Of a stretch of DNA of 64,000 nt, positions 9,836-21,392 are shown piece by piece. The notes below the pieces were generated by a model. It was not told the origin of the DNA and searched no databases. It saw nothing but the letters and a program-made list of their open reading frames with translations. The stretch comes from Streptomyces sp. SJL17-4 (lineage in GTDB: Bacteria; Actinomycetota; Actinomycetes; Streptomycetales; Streptomycetaceae): positions 6,359,501-6,423,500 of the forward strand of contig NZ_CP104578.1 of the NCBI RefSeq assembly GCF_036826855.1, in the 5' to 3' direction. The translations under genes and the position numbers were made by a program. Positions within the stretch are counted from its first letter, which is position 1. The number at the start of each line of letters is the position of its first letter.

Positions 9836-11212
9836 GTGGACCGCTGCGTCGTCCTGGTGGATGCCGGCTACCTGCTGGGAGCTGCCGCCAGTCTTCTCGC
9901 CGGGGAACCGGCCCGCTCCAGGATCACCGTCGATCACGCCGGGCTCATCCAGCAGCTGCGCCAGCGCGCCGAGGCCGAGACCGCGCTGCCCCTCCTGCGG
10001 ATCTACTGGTTCGACGGCGCGCCCGACCGGGTGCCCCAGCCGGAGCACCGCAGACTGCGGGTGATGCCCCGCGTCACGGTCCGGCTGGGCGCCTTGACGC
10101 GGAGCGACGGACGCTGGGCCCAGAAGGGCGTCGACGCGGCGATGCACACCGAGCTGACCGAGCTCGCCAGGAACCGGGCCTGCTCGGACATCGTGCTCGT
10201 CACCGGTGACGGAGACCTGCTGCCCGGACTGATGTCGGCCAAGGAACACGGCGTCGCCGTCCACCTCTGGGCCGTCCAGGCCGCCGACGGCGACTACAAC
10301 CAGTCCGAGGACCTCGTCGCCGAGGCCGACGAACGGCGGGTCCTCGACCGGGCCTGGATCACCCGGGCCGTCCGCGCCAAGGACCTCACCGGGATCTGCT
10401 CGCCACCGCCCGCCCCGCGCCCCGAGATCGCCGCCATCCTCTCCGCGCCGCTGCCCGAGGCGGCCCTCGCCGCCTCCGCCGAACGGGCCGCGGAGGCGGC
10501 GGCGTCCGCGGCCGGGGAGATCCCCACCGCCGACGGCAACGGCCACGGCGGCAACGGGCACGTCCACGGCGCCGACGGTCACGTCCACCACGGCAACGGT
10601 CACGCGGGCGCCAACGGTCACCTCCGCGAGGACGACCACGACCGCGGCCACACGACCGGTGTCCCCGCCCCGGCCCCCGGCAAGGGCGTCCCCACCCCCA
10701 AGGACCTGGCGGGACTGCGCGCCCCCGGCGCCACCCCCGCCTCCCCGGGCGCGCCCGCGCCCCAGGGCACCAGCGCGCTCCGCTGGTCCTCCGACCGGGG
10801 CTGGGTCGAGCGCCCCGCCGCCCCCCTCGGCGAACCGGCCGAGACCGCCTCCCTGCCCACCCTCGCCGCCCTCACCAGCGCGGAGCAGCGCTGGGCGGAC
10901 CGCGAGGAGGACATCACCACCGTCGGCGGAGACCCGTTCGAGGTCGGCCAGGTGTTCGCCCGGCGATGGATGGAACGGCTCCCCGAGCAGAGCCACGTCC
11001 AGAAGCTGTCCACCCTCTACCCCCGCATCCCGCACCGCATCGACGGCGAACTCCTCCGCTACGCCGCCCGATTCGGGCTGCTCGCCCACAAGGACGACCA
11101 GATCGACGAGCACGACCGTTATGCGATCCGGGCGGGATTCTGGCGCGAGATCGACGTCCGGGCCGCCGCCGAACACGCCCCCGCGCCCGGAGCGGGCCCG
11201 GCGACCCCGTAG
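9836..11212 (+). CDS. NYN-domain protein (predicted nuclease fold) with His-rich linker
   Basis: This protein has 458 residues from GTG 9836, eight bases after AGAGGG; GTG 9827 gives three more residues but overlaps that site. The N-terminal 190 residues form a NYN/LabA-type PIN-like domain with acidic motifs VVLVDAGYLLG, KGVDAAMHTEL and VLVTGDGDLLPGL, the expected metal-binding aspartates. A Pro/Ala-rich middle contains a Gly-Asn-His repeat (about residues 235-275, NGHGGNGHVHG and similar) that could bind metal. A conserved C-terminal domain (FEVGQVFARRWMERL to the end) may bind RNA. The RNA or DNA substrate is unknown. Confidence 0.8.
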   Translation: MDRCVVLVDAGYLLGAAASLLAGEPARSRITVDHAGLIQQLRQRAEAETALPLLRIYWFDGAPDRVPQPEHRRLRVMPRVTVRLGALTRSDGRWAQKGVDAAMHTELTELARNRACSDIVLVTGDGDLLPGLMSAKEHGVAVHLWAVQAADGDYNQSEDLVAEADERRVLDRAWITRAVRAKDLTGICSPPPAPRPEIAAILSAPLPEAALAASAERAAEAAASAAGEIPTADGNGHGGNGHVHGADGHVHHGNGHAGANGHLREDDHDRGHTTGVPAPAPGKGVPTPKDLAGLRAPGATPASPGAPAPQGTSALRWSSDRGWVERPAAPLGEPAETASLPTLAALTSAEQRWADREEDITTVGGDPFEVGQVFARRWMERLPEQSHVQKLSTLYPRIPHRIDGELLRYAARFGLLAHKDDQIDEHDRYAIRAGFWREIDVRAAAEHAPAPGAGPATP

Positions 11213-11223
11213 GCTCTCCCCCC

Positions 11224-12204
11224 GTGAGTACGGTGTGCGTGGTGCGGGATCTGGTCAAGACGTACCCCGCCACGCGCGGCAGGCGCGGGACGCCCGCGAC
11301 ACCCGAGGTGCGAGCCACCGACGGGATCAGCCTCGACGTGCGCGGCGGCGAGATCTTCGGGCTGCTCGGCCCCAACGGCGCGGGCAAGTCGACCCTCGTC
11401 CGCCAGCTCACCGGGCTCATGCGCCCCGACTCAGGCAGCGTCCAACTCCTCGGCCACGACCTCGTGCGCCACCCCGAGCGGGCGTCCCGGCTCCTCGCGT
11501 ACCTCGGCCAGGAGTCCACCGCCCTCGACGAGCTGACCGTCGCCCTCGCCGCCGAGACCACCGGGCGGCTGCGCGGCCTCACCGCCCGCGACGCGCGCGC
11601 CGAGCGCGACGCCGTCCTGGACGAGCTCGGCCTCGGTACGCTCGCCTCCCGGCCGCTCAGGAAGCTCTCCGGCGGCCAGCGTCGGCTCGCCTGCTTCGCC
11701 GCCGCGCTCGTCGGCGAGCGCCCCGTCCTCGTCCTCGACGAGCCCACCACGGGCATGGACCCCGTCGCCCGCCGCGCCGTCTGGGCGGCCGTCGACCGGC
11801 GGCGTGCCGAACACGGCGCCACCGTGCTGCTCGTCACCCACAACGTGATCGAGGCCGAGACCGTCCTCGACCGGGTCGCCGTCCTCGAACACGGCCGGGT
11901 CATCGCCTGTGACACGCCCGCCGGACTCAAGGAACGCGTCGCGGGCGAGGTCCGCGTCGAGCTGGTCTGGCGCGACTCCGCCCCGCTCCACCTGCCCGAG
12001 GTCGCCGAGCTGCGCGGGCTCGCCCAGGAGACGGGCCGGCGCTGGATCCTCCGCCTCGCCCCCGACGCGGCCCGCGCGGCCGTCGCCACCGTCACCGGCG
12101 GAGCCGCGTTCGCCGCGCTCGACGACTTCACCCTGGCCACGCCCAGCCTGGAGGACGTGTATCTGGCGCTGGGCGGCGCGACCGAGGGACTGGTGAAGGC
12201 ATGA
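11224..12204 (+). CDS. ABC transporter ATP-binding protein (ABC-2 type exporter)
   Basis: This 326-residue protein starts at GTG 11224. Walker A is LLGPNGAGKST, the signature is LSGGQRRLACFAA, Walker B is PVLVLDEPTTG and the switch His is in LLVTHNVIEAE. A C-terminal regulatory extension follows residue 240. It has the DrrA/NatA-like architecture of drug or lipid exporters. Its stop overlaps the start of a 23-codon mini-ORF that leads into the permease gene, so the pair is probably one transporter. The substrate is unknown. Confidence 0.9.
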   Translation: MSTVCVVRDLVKTYPATRGRRGTPATPEVRATDGISLDVRGGEIFGLLGPNGAGKSTLVRQLTGLMRPDSGSVQLLGHDLVRHPERASRLLAYLGQESTALDELTVALAAETTGRLRGLTARDARAERDAVLDELGLGTLASRPLRKLSGGQRRLACFAAALVGERPVLVLDEPTTGMDPVARRAVWAAVDRRRAEHGATVLLVTHNVIEAETVLDRVAVLEHGRVIACDTPAGLKERVAGEVRVELVWRDSAPLHLPEVAELRGLAQETGRRWILRLAPDAARAAVATVTGGAAFAALDDFTLATPSLEDVYLALGGATEGLVKA

Positions 12205-12272
12205 CCCTCCCCGTACCGCCCGTGCCCGTACCGCCCGTACCGCATATCACCCCCAGGAGCTGTACGCAGTGA
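12201..12272 (+). CDS. 23-residue Pro/Val-rich ORF coupled to both transporter genes
   Basis: ATG 12201 overlaps the ATPase stop (ATGA), and the TGA at 12270-12272 overlaps the permease GTG at 12269 (GTGA). The peptide would be MTLPVPPVPVPPVPHITPRS plus CTQ. A repeated CCCGTACCGCC-type DNA unit creates the VPP runs. If translated, it would carry ribosomes across the gap and link expression of the two subunits. It could also be chance, since the gap lacks stops in this frame only because of the repeat. No homologue is recalled. Confidence 0.35.
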   Translation: MTLPVPPVPVPPVPHITPRSCTQ

Positions 12273-13099
12273 GCACCGTGCCCACCGAGGTCCTGCGGAC
12301 CGGCGCGCCGTCCGTCCGGCCACGAGCCGACGACGGCGAGGCCGCCGCACCCCTCGCCCCGCGCGCCCGGCTGCTGCCGGCCCTGGCCGCCGTCTACCGC
12401 GCGCAGCTCTCCCGCGCCCGGGTCGCCCGCATCCCGCTGCTCTTCGTGGCCACCTTCCAGTCCATCGGGATCATGGTCCTGATGCGCGGGGTCGTCGACG
12501 GGGGCTCCGAGGCGCGCGCCGTCGTGGCCGGCTCCACCGTCCTCGTCGTCGCCTTCGTCGCGCTCAACCTGCTCGCCCAGTACTTCGGGCAGCTGCGGGC
12601 CACCGGCGGCCTCGACCACTACGCCACCCTGCCCGTGCCGCCCGCCGCCGTCGTGCTCGGCGCCGCGGGCGCGTACGCCTCCTTCACCGTGCCCGGCACC
12701 GCCGTCACCGCCGTCGCCGGCTCCGTGCTCTTCGGACTGCCGCTCGACCACCTCTGGATCCTCGCCGCCGTCGTCCCGCTCGCCGGAGCCGCGCTCGCCG
12801 GCCTCGGCGCGGCCCTCGGGCTCCTCGCGCCCCGGCAGGAACTGGCCACCCTCCTCGGCCAGCTCGGCATGTCCGCGGCGCTGCTCCTCGGCGTGCTCCC
12901 GGCGGAGCGGCTGCCGGAGCCCATCGGCTGGGCCCGGGACCTGCTCCCGTCGACGTACGGCGTGGAGGCCCTGGCCCGCACCTTCGACCGCCGTCCCGAC
13001 TGGGCGGCCGTCGCCCTCGACCTCGCCGTGTGCGGGGTGGTCGGCGTGGTCTCCCTGGCCGTCGCCACCTGGGCGTACCGGCGGGCCGCCGTCCGCTGA
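12269..13099 (+). CDS. ABC-2 type transporter permease
   Basis: This 276-residue protein starts at GTG 12269, behind CAGGAGCTG. After a polar 35-residue leader it has about six membrane helices (from IPLLFVATFQSIGIMVLM to VVGVVSLAVATWAYRR). The ABC-2 permease pattern is clear, with the long central helices GAAGAYASFTVPGTAVTAV and [18 protein letters not shown]. It forms the channel for the adjacent ATPase. The cargo cannot be told from sequence. Confidence 0.86.
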   Translation: MSTVPTEVLRTGAPSVRPRADDGEAAAPLAPRARLLPALAAVYRAQLSRARVARIPLLFVATFQSIGIMVLMRGVVDGGSEARAVVAGSTVLVVAFVALNLLAQYFGQLRATGGLDHYATLPVPPAAVVLGAAGAYASFTVPGTAVTAVAGSVLFGLPLDHLWILAAVVPLAGAALAGLGAALGLLAPRQELATLLGQLGMSAALLLGVLPAERLPEPIGWARDLLPSTYGVEALARTFDRRPDWAAVALDLAVCGVVGVVSLAVATWAYRRAAVR

Positions 13100-13133
13100 G
13101 GCGGGCCACGGACACACCTGGCACGATGGCGGG

Positions 13134-13775
13134 GTGACCGCACCCCTGACTCCGCCTCACCAGCCATCGCCGCACGACCCCGACTGGCCCCCGCCGCCCC
13201 CGCCGATGCTCGGCCCGGCCGGGGATCCGATCACGGGGGCCGAGGTCCTGCAGGGTGTCCTGGTGACGCTCGTCTCGGCGATCGCCGGGGCGGTGCTCGG
13301 AGTGCTGTGGCTGAACCTGGCCCCGCGGGTCCTGCTCATCTCGGACGGCAAGGGCGTCTACCTCCGCAACTCGGAGGGGGAGGCGGCGATCGGCTCGGAC
13401 GGAACGTTTGTCCTCCTGGCGCTGGCCTTCGGCGCGGTCGCCGCGCTCGTCGTCTTCCTCGCACGCCGCAAGGGCGGTGTCCCGCTCGTGCTCGGCCTCG
13501 CGCTCGGCGGCGTCCTGGGCTCGCTGCTCGCCTGGGGCCTCGGGTCGTACTTCGGCCCGACGAGCGACGTCGTCGCCCACGCGAAGGCGGTCGGCCCCAA
13601 CGTCGCCTTCGAGGCACCGCTCGAACTGAACCTGGCGGCCGCCGCGATGCTGGCCTGGCCGCTCGCCGCGATGATCGTGCACCTGGCACTCACGGCCCTC
13701 TTCGGCCCGCGCGACCCGGAGCCCGAGCCGTGGGACCAGCCGAAGGCGTACAGCCAGGGGCCCGGCACGAGCTGA
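13134..13775 (+). CDS. DUF2567 membrane protein
   Basis: This 213-residue protein starts at GTG 13134. A Pro-rich cytoplasmic start (PPPPPPMLGP) precedes four hydrophobic segments (about residues 37-58, 93-110, 117-138 and 166-190). The pattern of a first helix, then an extracellular loop with GVYLRNSEGEAAIGSDGTF, matches DUF2567 proteins of actinobacteria as I recall them. No catalytic residues are visible. It is convergent with ybaK across a strong hairpin. Confidence 0.72.
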   Translation: MTAPLTPPHQPSPHDPDWPPPPPPMLGPAGDPITGAEVLQGVLVTLVSAIAGAVLGVLWLNLAPRVLLISDGKGVYLRNSEGEAAIGSDGTFVLLALAFGAVAALVVFLARRKGGVPLVLGLALGGVLGSLLAWGLGSYFGPTSDVVAHAKAVGPNVAFEAPLELNLAAAAMLAWPLAAMIVHLALTALFGPRDPEPEPWDQPKAYSQGPGTS

Positions 13776-13794
13776 CGGCCCCTCCCGGTCACCA

Positions 13795-13843
13795 CGGCCG
13801 CGCCTGATGCTCGTCGGGCGCCGCCGACCGTCAGGCGCGGCCG
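13795..13843. terminator. inverted repeat between DUF2567 gene and ybaK
   Basis: Thirteen-base perfect arms (CGGCCGCGCCTGA at 13795-13807 and its complement at 13831-13843) are separated by 23 bases. The right arm contains the ybaK stop codon. It suits a bidirectional terminator for the convergent genes. Confidence 0.6.
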
Positions 13844-14328
13844 ATCGGGGCCACGACCGCCGACGTGAGGGCGGCCAGGTCGGCGGGGGAGAGCTCCACC
13901 TCAAGGCCGCGCCGGCCCGCCGAGATGCAGATGGACGCGTGGCCCGAGGCCGAGGCGTCGAGCACCGTGCGGAGCCGCTTGCGCTGGCCCAGCGGGGAGA
14001 TGCCGCCCCGCACATAGCCCGTGGTGCGCTCGGCCGCCGCAGGATCCGCCATCGCCGCGCGCTTGCCGCCGACCGCCGAGGCCAGGGCCTTCAGGTCGAG
14101 CTGGCCCGCGACCGGGACCACCGCGACCGTCAGTTCGCCGTCGACGTCCGCCACCAGGGTCTTGAAGACCCGGTCGGGGGAGACGCCGAGGGCCTCGGCC
14201 GCCTCCTCGCCGTACGAGGGGGAGGCCGGGTCGTGCTCGTAGGCATGCAGGGTGAACGGAGTGCCGGCCGCCGTCAGGGCCACCGTCGCCGGGGTGCCGC
14301 CACTGTTCTTCTTCTGCTTCTTCGCCAC
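13831..14328 (-). CDS. ybaK: Cys-tRNA(Pro)/Cys-tRNA(Cys) deacylase
   Basis: This 165-residue protein has the normal YbaK length and starts at ATG 14328. YbaK hydrolyses Cys-tRNA(Pro) formed by misacylation, acting in the cytoplasm in trans to ProRS. Visible family motifs are the conserved Lys in DRVFKTLVADVDG, VVPVAGQLDLKALA, YVRGGISPLGQRKR and ASGHASICISAGRRGLEVELSP. It lies 12 bp downstream of the Lon-domain gene on the same strand, so the two may be co-transcribed. Confidence 0.93.
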   Translation of the reverse strand: MAKKQKKNSGGTPATVALTAAGTPFTLHAYEHDPASPSYGEEAAEALGVSPDRVFKTLVADVDGELTVAVVPVAGQLDLKALASAVGGKRAAMADPAAAERTTGYVRGGISPLGQRKRLRTVLDASASGHASICISAGRRGLEVELSPADLAALTSAVVAPIGRA

Positions 14329-14340
14329 GCGCGCTCTTCC

Positions 14341-15078
14341 TCAGTTCGGATACGTCGGGGCCTGCGTCAGGTCCACCACCGGCAGCGACGGCAGATGCCG
14401 GATGACCGCCGTCTCCGCACGCAGCAGCGTCAGCTCCTCGCGCAGCCGGGTCGCCGTGTCCGGGGCCTGGAGCAGCCGCTGCTTCGACGGCGTGTCGAGC
14501 ACCGCCGCCGCCGCGACCAGGTACGACACCACCGACGGGTCGTCCGGCAGCTCGCTCGTCGTCAGCGAACGCTCGCGCGCCCCGGCCAGCCGCTTCTGGT
14601 AGCTGCGGAAGGCCCGCAGCACCCCTTCGGAGAGGCTCTCGGCCTCGTCGCCCTGCTCCTCCGGGATCTCCTCGACCTCGGCGACCAGGAACGGCCCGCT
14701 CGCGTCGACGGACAGCAGCTTCACCCGGGTCGTGCCGGTGGCCGTCACCTCGAAGCTGCCGTCGGCACGCTCCCGGATCTGCACCGCGTCGGCGATGCAG
14801 CCGACCCGGTGGAAGGACTGGATGGGGTCGGGGCCGAAGCCCGCGGCCGGGCCCTTCTCCGGCAGCGCCGTCTGGTCCGGCATGCCGGGGGCCGTCGGGG
14901 CGACCTCGCGGCCGTCGCGGATGGCGACGACGGCGAAGCGGCGCGGCTCCGAGTCGTCGATCGTGAGCAGCTCGCGCATCATGGCGCGATAACGCTCCTC
15001 GAAGACGTTCAGCGGCAGCACGAGGCCCGGGAACAGCACCGCGTTGAGCGGGAAGAGAGGCAGGCGAGCGGTGGTCAC
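14341..15078 (-). CDS. LON peptidase substrate-binding-domain protein
   Basis: This 245-residue protein starts at GTG 15078 (VTTARLPLFPLNAVLFPG); the open frame extends upstream into the next gene without family features. The LON N-terminal domain signature is clear: LPLFPLNAVLFPGLVLPLNVFEERYR, then VGCIADAVQIRERADGSFEV and GTTRVKLLSV. No AAA or protease domain is present, so it is a stand-alone substrate-binding domain whose role is unknown. A helical C-terminal part follows residue 155. Confidence 0.88.
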   Translation of the reverse strand: MTTARLPLFPLNAVLFPGLVLPLNVFEERYRAMMRELLTIDDSEPRRFAVVAIRDGREVAPTAPGMPDQTALPEKGPAAGFGPDPIQSFHRVGCIADAVQIRERADGSFEVTATGTTRVKLLSVDASGPFLVAEVEEIPEEQGDEAESLSEGVLRAFRSYQKRLAGARERSLTTSELPDDPSVVSYLVAAAAVLDTPSKQRLLQAPDTATRLREELTLLRAETAVIRHLPSLPVVDLTQAPTYPN

Positions 15079-15088
15079 AGCGGTCAGC

Positions 15089-16180
15089 CTAATGGCCGCC
15101 GGGCCCGCCCCGTCCGGCCCGTCCCCCTCCGGTGTCCCAGAGAGGCGTACGACGGGCCAGCTCGGCCCTGACCATGTCCCGCGCGGCGAGGAACCGGCGC
15201 AGGGGGTCCCCCCTGCCGGAGCGAAGCCGAGAGCTCGGGGGAGGATCCTCCCGTACGGCTTCCCGCCCGGCACTCCGCACGGCGCCCCACGGGAACGAGG
15301 TCGCGTGGACCCCGATCCGGCCGAACTCCGCCCGGGCCTCCTCCCACCGCTCCCGCTCCATCAGCACGTACGCCAGCAGGTTGCGGACCTCGGCGGGCCA
15401 CGGGTCGCCCGTAGGGAAGACCGCCGAAAGGGCCAGGGCCCGGTCCGCCGCCCGGTCGATCCGCGCCTCCGGCACCGTCGGGTCCAGGTCCGGCGGCACC
15501 CGGAGCCGGTCGTAGGCGGCGCGGACCGGCAGGGCCCGGACGAGCGAGTCCGGGGCGGCGTCGTCGGCCGCCTGCTCGGCGAAGTCGAAGGCGGCCCGGT
15601 GCGAGCCGTACCACTGCGCGGACAGGTACTTGAGCGCCGCGACATGGCAGCCGTAGTGGTGCGGGGAGCGGCGCACCGCCTGCTCCCAGAGCGACTCGAA
15701 GACGGCGGGCCCGGCGTGCGCCCCGCGCGCGTGGTCCAGGGCGAGACGCCACGGCACCGGGTCGTGCGGCGCCTCTTCCGCCAGCGCCTGGACCAGCGGC
15801 CCGAGTTCGCGCAGCCGCTCGGCCCGCGCGGGCGACTCCCACGCCCGGCGGACGGCGAGCTGCGCGGTGACGAGCAGGGCGTCGGGATCGCGGGGCGCGG
15901 CGGAGAGCCAGTGGGTCAGCCAGTCGCCCCTGCTGTACGCGAAGGTGGCGAGCCGGGTGACGTACCGGTCGCGGTCCTCCCACTCGCCGGCGTCCCGGGT
16001 GGTGGCGAGCAGCTTCGCCGCGGGCTCCGGATCGGCCAGGGCGGCGGCGACCAGGGCGGGGGCGAGCCGCTCGTCCGGGGCGTCGAGCAGCACGTCGTCG
16101 TCCGGCACGAACCCGGCGGCGAGCCGCGGGGCGTGCCGGGCCGAACGAACGGCGCCGATCAGGGCACGGAGCAAGGACAT
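15089..16180 (-). CDS. uncharacterised alpha-helical protein carrying a repeat insert
   Basis: This 363-residue protein starts at ATG 16180. It is Ala/Leu/Arg-rich with many paired helices (for example DWLTHWLSAAPRDPDALLVTAQLAVRRAWE and AEVRNLLAYVLMERERWEEARAEFGRIG), which suggests a TPR-like solenoid. The C-terminal stretch PPPSSRLRSGRGDPLRR is encoded by a copy of the dispersed palindromic repeat at 15201-15244, inserted in frame without breaking the gene. No function can be assigned. Similar genes occur in other Streptomyces as I recall. Confidence 0.7.
   Translation of the reverse strand: MSLLRALIGAVRSARHAPRLAAGFVPDDDVLLDAPDERLAPALVAAALADPEPAAKLLATTRDAGEWEDRDRYVTRLATFAYSRGDWLTHWLSAAPRDPDALLVTAQLAVRRAWESPARAERLRELGPLVQALAEEAPHDPVPWRLALDHARGAHAGPAVFESLWEQAVRRSPHHYGCHVAALKYLSAQWYGSHRAAFDFAEQAADDAAPDSLVRALPVRAAYDRLRVPPDLDPTVPEARIDRAADRALALSAVFPTGDPWPAEVRNLLAYVLMERERWEEARAEFGRIGVHATSFPWGAVRSAGREAVREDPPPSSRLRSGRGDPLRRFLAARDMVRAELARRTPLWDTGGGRAGRGGPGGH
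15201..15244. repeat. dispersed palindromic repeat copy 1, inside coding sequence
   Basis: On the reverse strand this reads CCTCCCCCGAGCTCTCGG, a CTTCGCTCCG centre and then CAGGGGGGACCCCCT. It belongs with the copies near 31731, 40384, 43161 and 48222. It encodes part of the C-terminus of the 363-residue protein. Confidence 0.7.
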
Positions 16181-16286
16181 GGTGCGACGTATTCTCTCCC
16201 GACACCCGCCTCCTCGGCAGCCGGTCTCACGGCCCGCTCACCAAACCTTCGCCGCGGCCCGCCGCGTACACCAATCCTCCGCCGCG

Positions 16287-16355
16287 CCGCCTCACCCCCT
16301 GCCGAGCAGCCGCCTCACCCCTCCCCGAGCAGCCGCCTCACCCCCTGCTCAGCAG
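16287..16355. repeat. three tandem 23-bp units across a stop codon
   Basis: Units at 16287-16309, 16310-16332 and 16333-16355 each start CCGCCTCACCCC and end GAGCAG or CAGCAG, with a few differences. The third unit encodes the C-terminal RLLSRG and the stop of the pentapeptide-like membrane gene. The other two lie just past it, and each would encode the same ending in another frame. Confidence 0.85.
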
Positions 16356-17951
16356 CCGGGTCGCTCCCGCCGCCACCGTCGTCGCCAGGATCCAGCCCAG
16401 CAGGATCAGGACCGCCGCCGTCCACTGCCAGATCCCCTCCAGGCGCCAGTAGCCGTCCTGGCCGAGATTGATCACCGGCAGCAGCAGATCGAGCGCGTAC
16501 AGCGGCCCGTTCCACGCGGGCGCCTCCTCCGCCTTCAGCGGTATCGGGCGGTAGTGGGAGAAGGCCACAGTGCCCGCCGCCCACAGGACCGCCATCCACA
16601 GTGCCGCCCGGCCCGGCCGGTAGCCGTAGGCCACGGTCCAGTCCTGGAGGTAGCCCCACAGCTTCCCCGCCACCGGCAGGGTCTCCCGTCTGCGCCGCTG
16701 CTTGGCCAGCAGTACCTCGCGGGCGTCGGCGTCCTCCCCGCTGTTGCGCAGCACCGTCGCCAGGCGTTCGTACGGCTCCGGCGCGTACTCCGGTGTCGCC
16801 GCCGCCACCCACTCCAGGCGCCGGGCCAGGGGGAAGTGCCCGTACGGCACGAGGTTCTCGTAGGCGAAGCCGCCCATCGCGAGCCCGCCGGGCCCCGGCC
16901 AGCTGGTCGACAGGTCGATCAGGGTGACGACCTTCGCGCCGTTGAGCACGACGCGGCCCTCCTCCGGCCGCTCGCCGTTGAACCGGAGCTCCGGGGTGAC
17001 GATCCGGCGGAACGAGACCTCCTCCCGGCGCGCCCCGCTCAGCAGGAACCGGGCGTGGTGCAGGTCCACCGCGTCGCCGAAGCGGCCGTCGTCGAGCCGC
17101 ACCCCGCCGTGGAACTCGACCGGCTTGCGCCGGGCGCCCTGGGCGGGCGTCACCCCGTACGGCGGGGTGGCCGTGCTCTGCCCCGCCTGTCCCGCGGTGC
17201 CCGACTCCTCGTACACCCAGGCCGCGTTCAGATAGAGCGAGCGCTCCACCGTCAGCTGCGGTGCGTTGAGCGCGCGGCGGCCCTGCGCGCCGCGCAGCAC
17301 GCTGCCCCGCAGGCTGAGGGAGACGCCGACCTTCGCCCCGCGCAGGCTCAGCTCCCCGTGCGTCTCGATCAGCTCGGCCTGGAGGTCCTGGGCGACCACC
17401 AACCCGTCCGCGGCGATGGCCCGGCCGCGCCGGTCCGGCCACACCTGGATCTGGTTGACGAGCAGGTCCGTGCCGATCTGCGCATCGGTGAGCCGGATGC
17501 CCCACCGCACCCGGCAGCGCGGCAGATGCAGGTCCCCCTCGGTGTGCAGCCGGGCCGCCTCCAGGCGCGGCAGCGCGCACTCGACCATCCGCAGCGTGCC
17601 GAACCGGGCCTCCGGCAGCACCACCTCGCCGTCGAACCGGCAGCCGTGCAGCTCCACGTACGGCCCTATCGTCCCGCCCGCCAGGTTCAGCACGCCGGTG
17701 ATCCGCACACCGCGCAGCTTCAGCGCGGCCACCCGTCCCGACCGGGCCGGCGGCCCGGCGAGCAGCAGCAGCGCCACCACATCGGCGCGGACGCGCCGCT
17801 CCTCCCCCCACTCCCATCCCCCGAAGGGGTCGTCCCGCTCCGCGATCCCCTCCGTCAGGTCACACGTCCTGCCGACGACGAACGCCCGCCACACGGCCCG
17901 CTCCGGGCCTGTGAGACCGTCCGGCATCCCGTCCTCGTGCGGCTCGGTCAC
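16338..17951 (-). CDS. pentapeptide/right-handed-helix-like protein with C-terminal membrane helices
   Basis: This 537-residue protein starts at GTG 17951 (VTEPHEDGMPDG), five bases after GAGGGG. ATG 18119 is also in frame, but it lies in the loop of a palindrome 45 bp from hisD and would leave no room for promoters. The long middle (about residues 70-400) has repeating short strands such as LKLRGVRITGVLNLAGG, VELHGCRFDGEV and LRGAKVGVSLSLRGS, resembling pentapeptide-like beta-helices. The end has at least two membrane helices (AALWMAVLWAAGTVAF, AAVLILLGWILATTVAAG). Relatives are often mislabelled oxidoreductases; no redox motif is visible. Confidence 0.72.
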   Translation of the reverse strand: MTEPHEDGMPDGLTGPERAVWRAFVVGRTCDLTEGIAERDDPFGGWEWGEERRVRADVVALLLLAGPPARSGRVAALKLRGVRITGVLNLAGGTIGPYVELHGCRFDGEVVLPEARFGTLRMVECALPRLEAARLHTEGDLHLPRCRVRWGIRLTDAQIGTDLLVNQIQVWPDRRGRAIAADGLVVAQDLQAELIETHGELSLRGAKVGVSLSLRGSVLRGAQGRRALNAPQLTVERSLYLNAAWVYEESGTAGQAGQSTATPPYGVTPAQGARRKPVEFHGGVRLDDGRFGDAVDLHHARFLLSGARREEVSFRRIVTPELRFNGERPEEGRVVLNGAKVVTLIDLSTSWPGPGGLAMGGFAYENLVPYGHFPLARRLEWVAAATPEYAPEPYERLATVLRNSGEDADAREVLLAKQRRRRETLPVAGKLWGYLQDWTVAYGYRPGRAALWMAVLWAAGTVAFSHYRPIPLKAEEAPAWNGPLYALDLLLPVINLGQDGYWRLEGIWQWTAAVLILLGWILATTVAAGATRLLSRG

Positions 17952-18073
17952 CGCCGCCCCCTCGCTTTCCACGATCCGCTCGCACGCTTCCGCGATTCCG
18001 GTTTCGATCTCTTTCCGGGGTCCCGTGGATTCGTACAGCCGTTCTTCCCGCTGAGTGACGGGCTGAACGCTAA

Positions 18074-21225
<3,152 letters not shown>

Positions 21226-21227
21226 AC

Positions 21228-21392
21228 GTGAACGGCCTCTCCACCATTCTCATCGTCGTCGGCCTCTTCCTCCTCGGAGGCATCTACTCCTTCGTCAAGC
21301 AGCAGATGCCCAAGGGTGTCATCGTGCTCGTCGCCATCGGCGCCGCGATGTCCCTCGGTGCCGGTGTGCTGCGGCTGGACGTGTGGTCATGA
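21228..21392 (+). CDS. small membrane protein inside the his operon (54 residues)
   Basis: GTG 21228 begins two bases after the hisB stop, and the TGA overlaps the hisH ATG, so it is locked into the operon. Two hydrophobic stretches (about residues 5-22, [18 protein letters not shown], and 30-48, [18 protein letters not shown]) suggest a two-helix hairpin. From memory, a similar small ORF sits between hisB and hisH in other Streptomyces. No function is known. Confidence 0.72.
   Translation: MNGLSTILIVVGLFLLGGIYSFVKQQMPKGVIVLVAIGAAMSLGAGVLRLDVWS

Noticed and set aside
10530..10650. Possible CRISPR-like or tandem DNA repeat
   Set aside because: The repetition is of short codons for Gly-Asn-His within a gene, without spacers.
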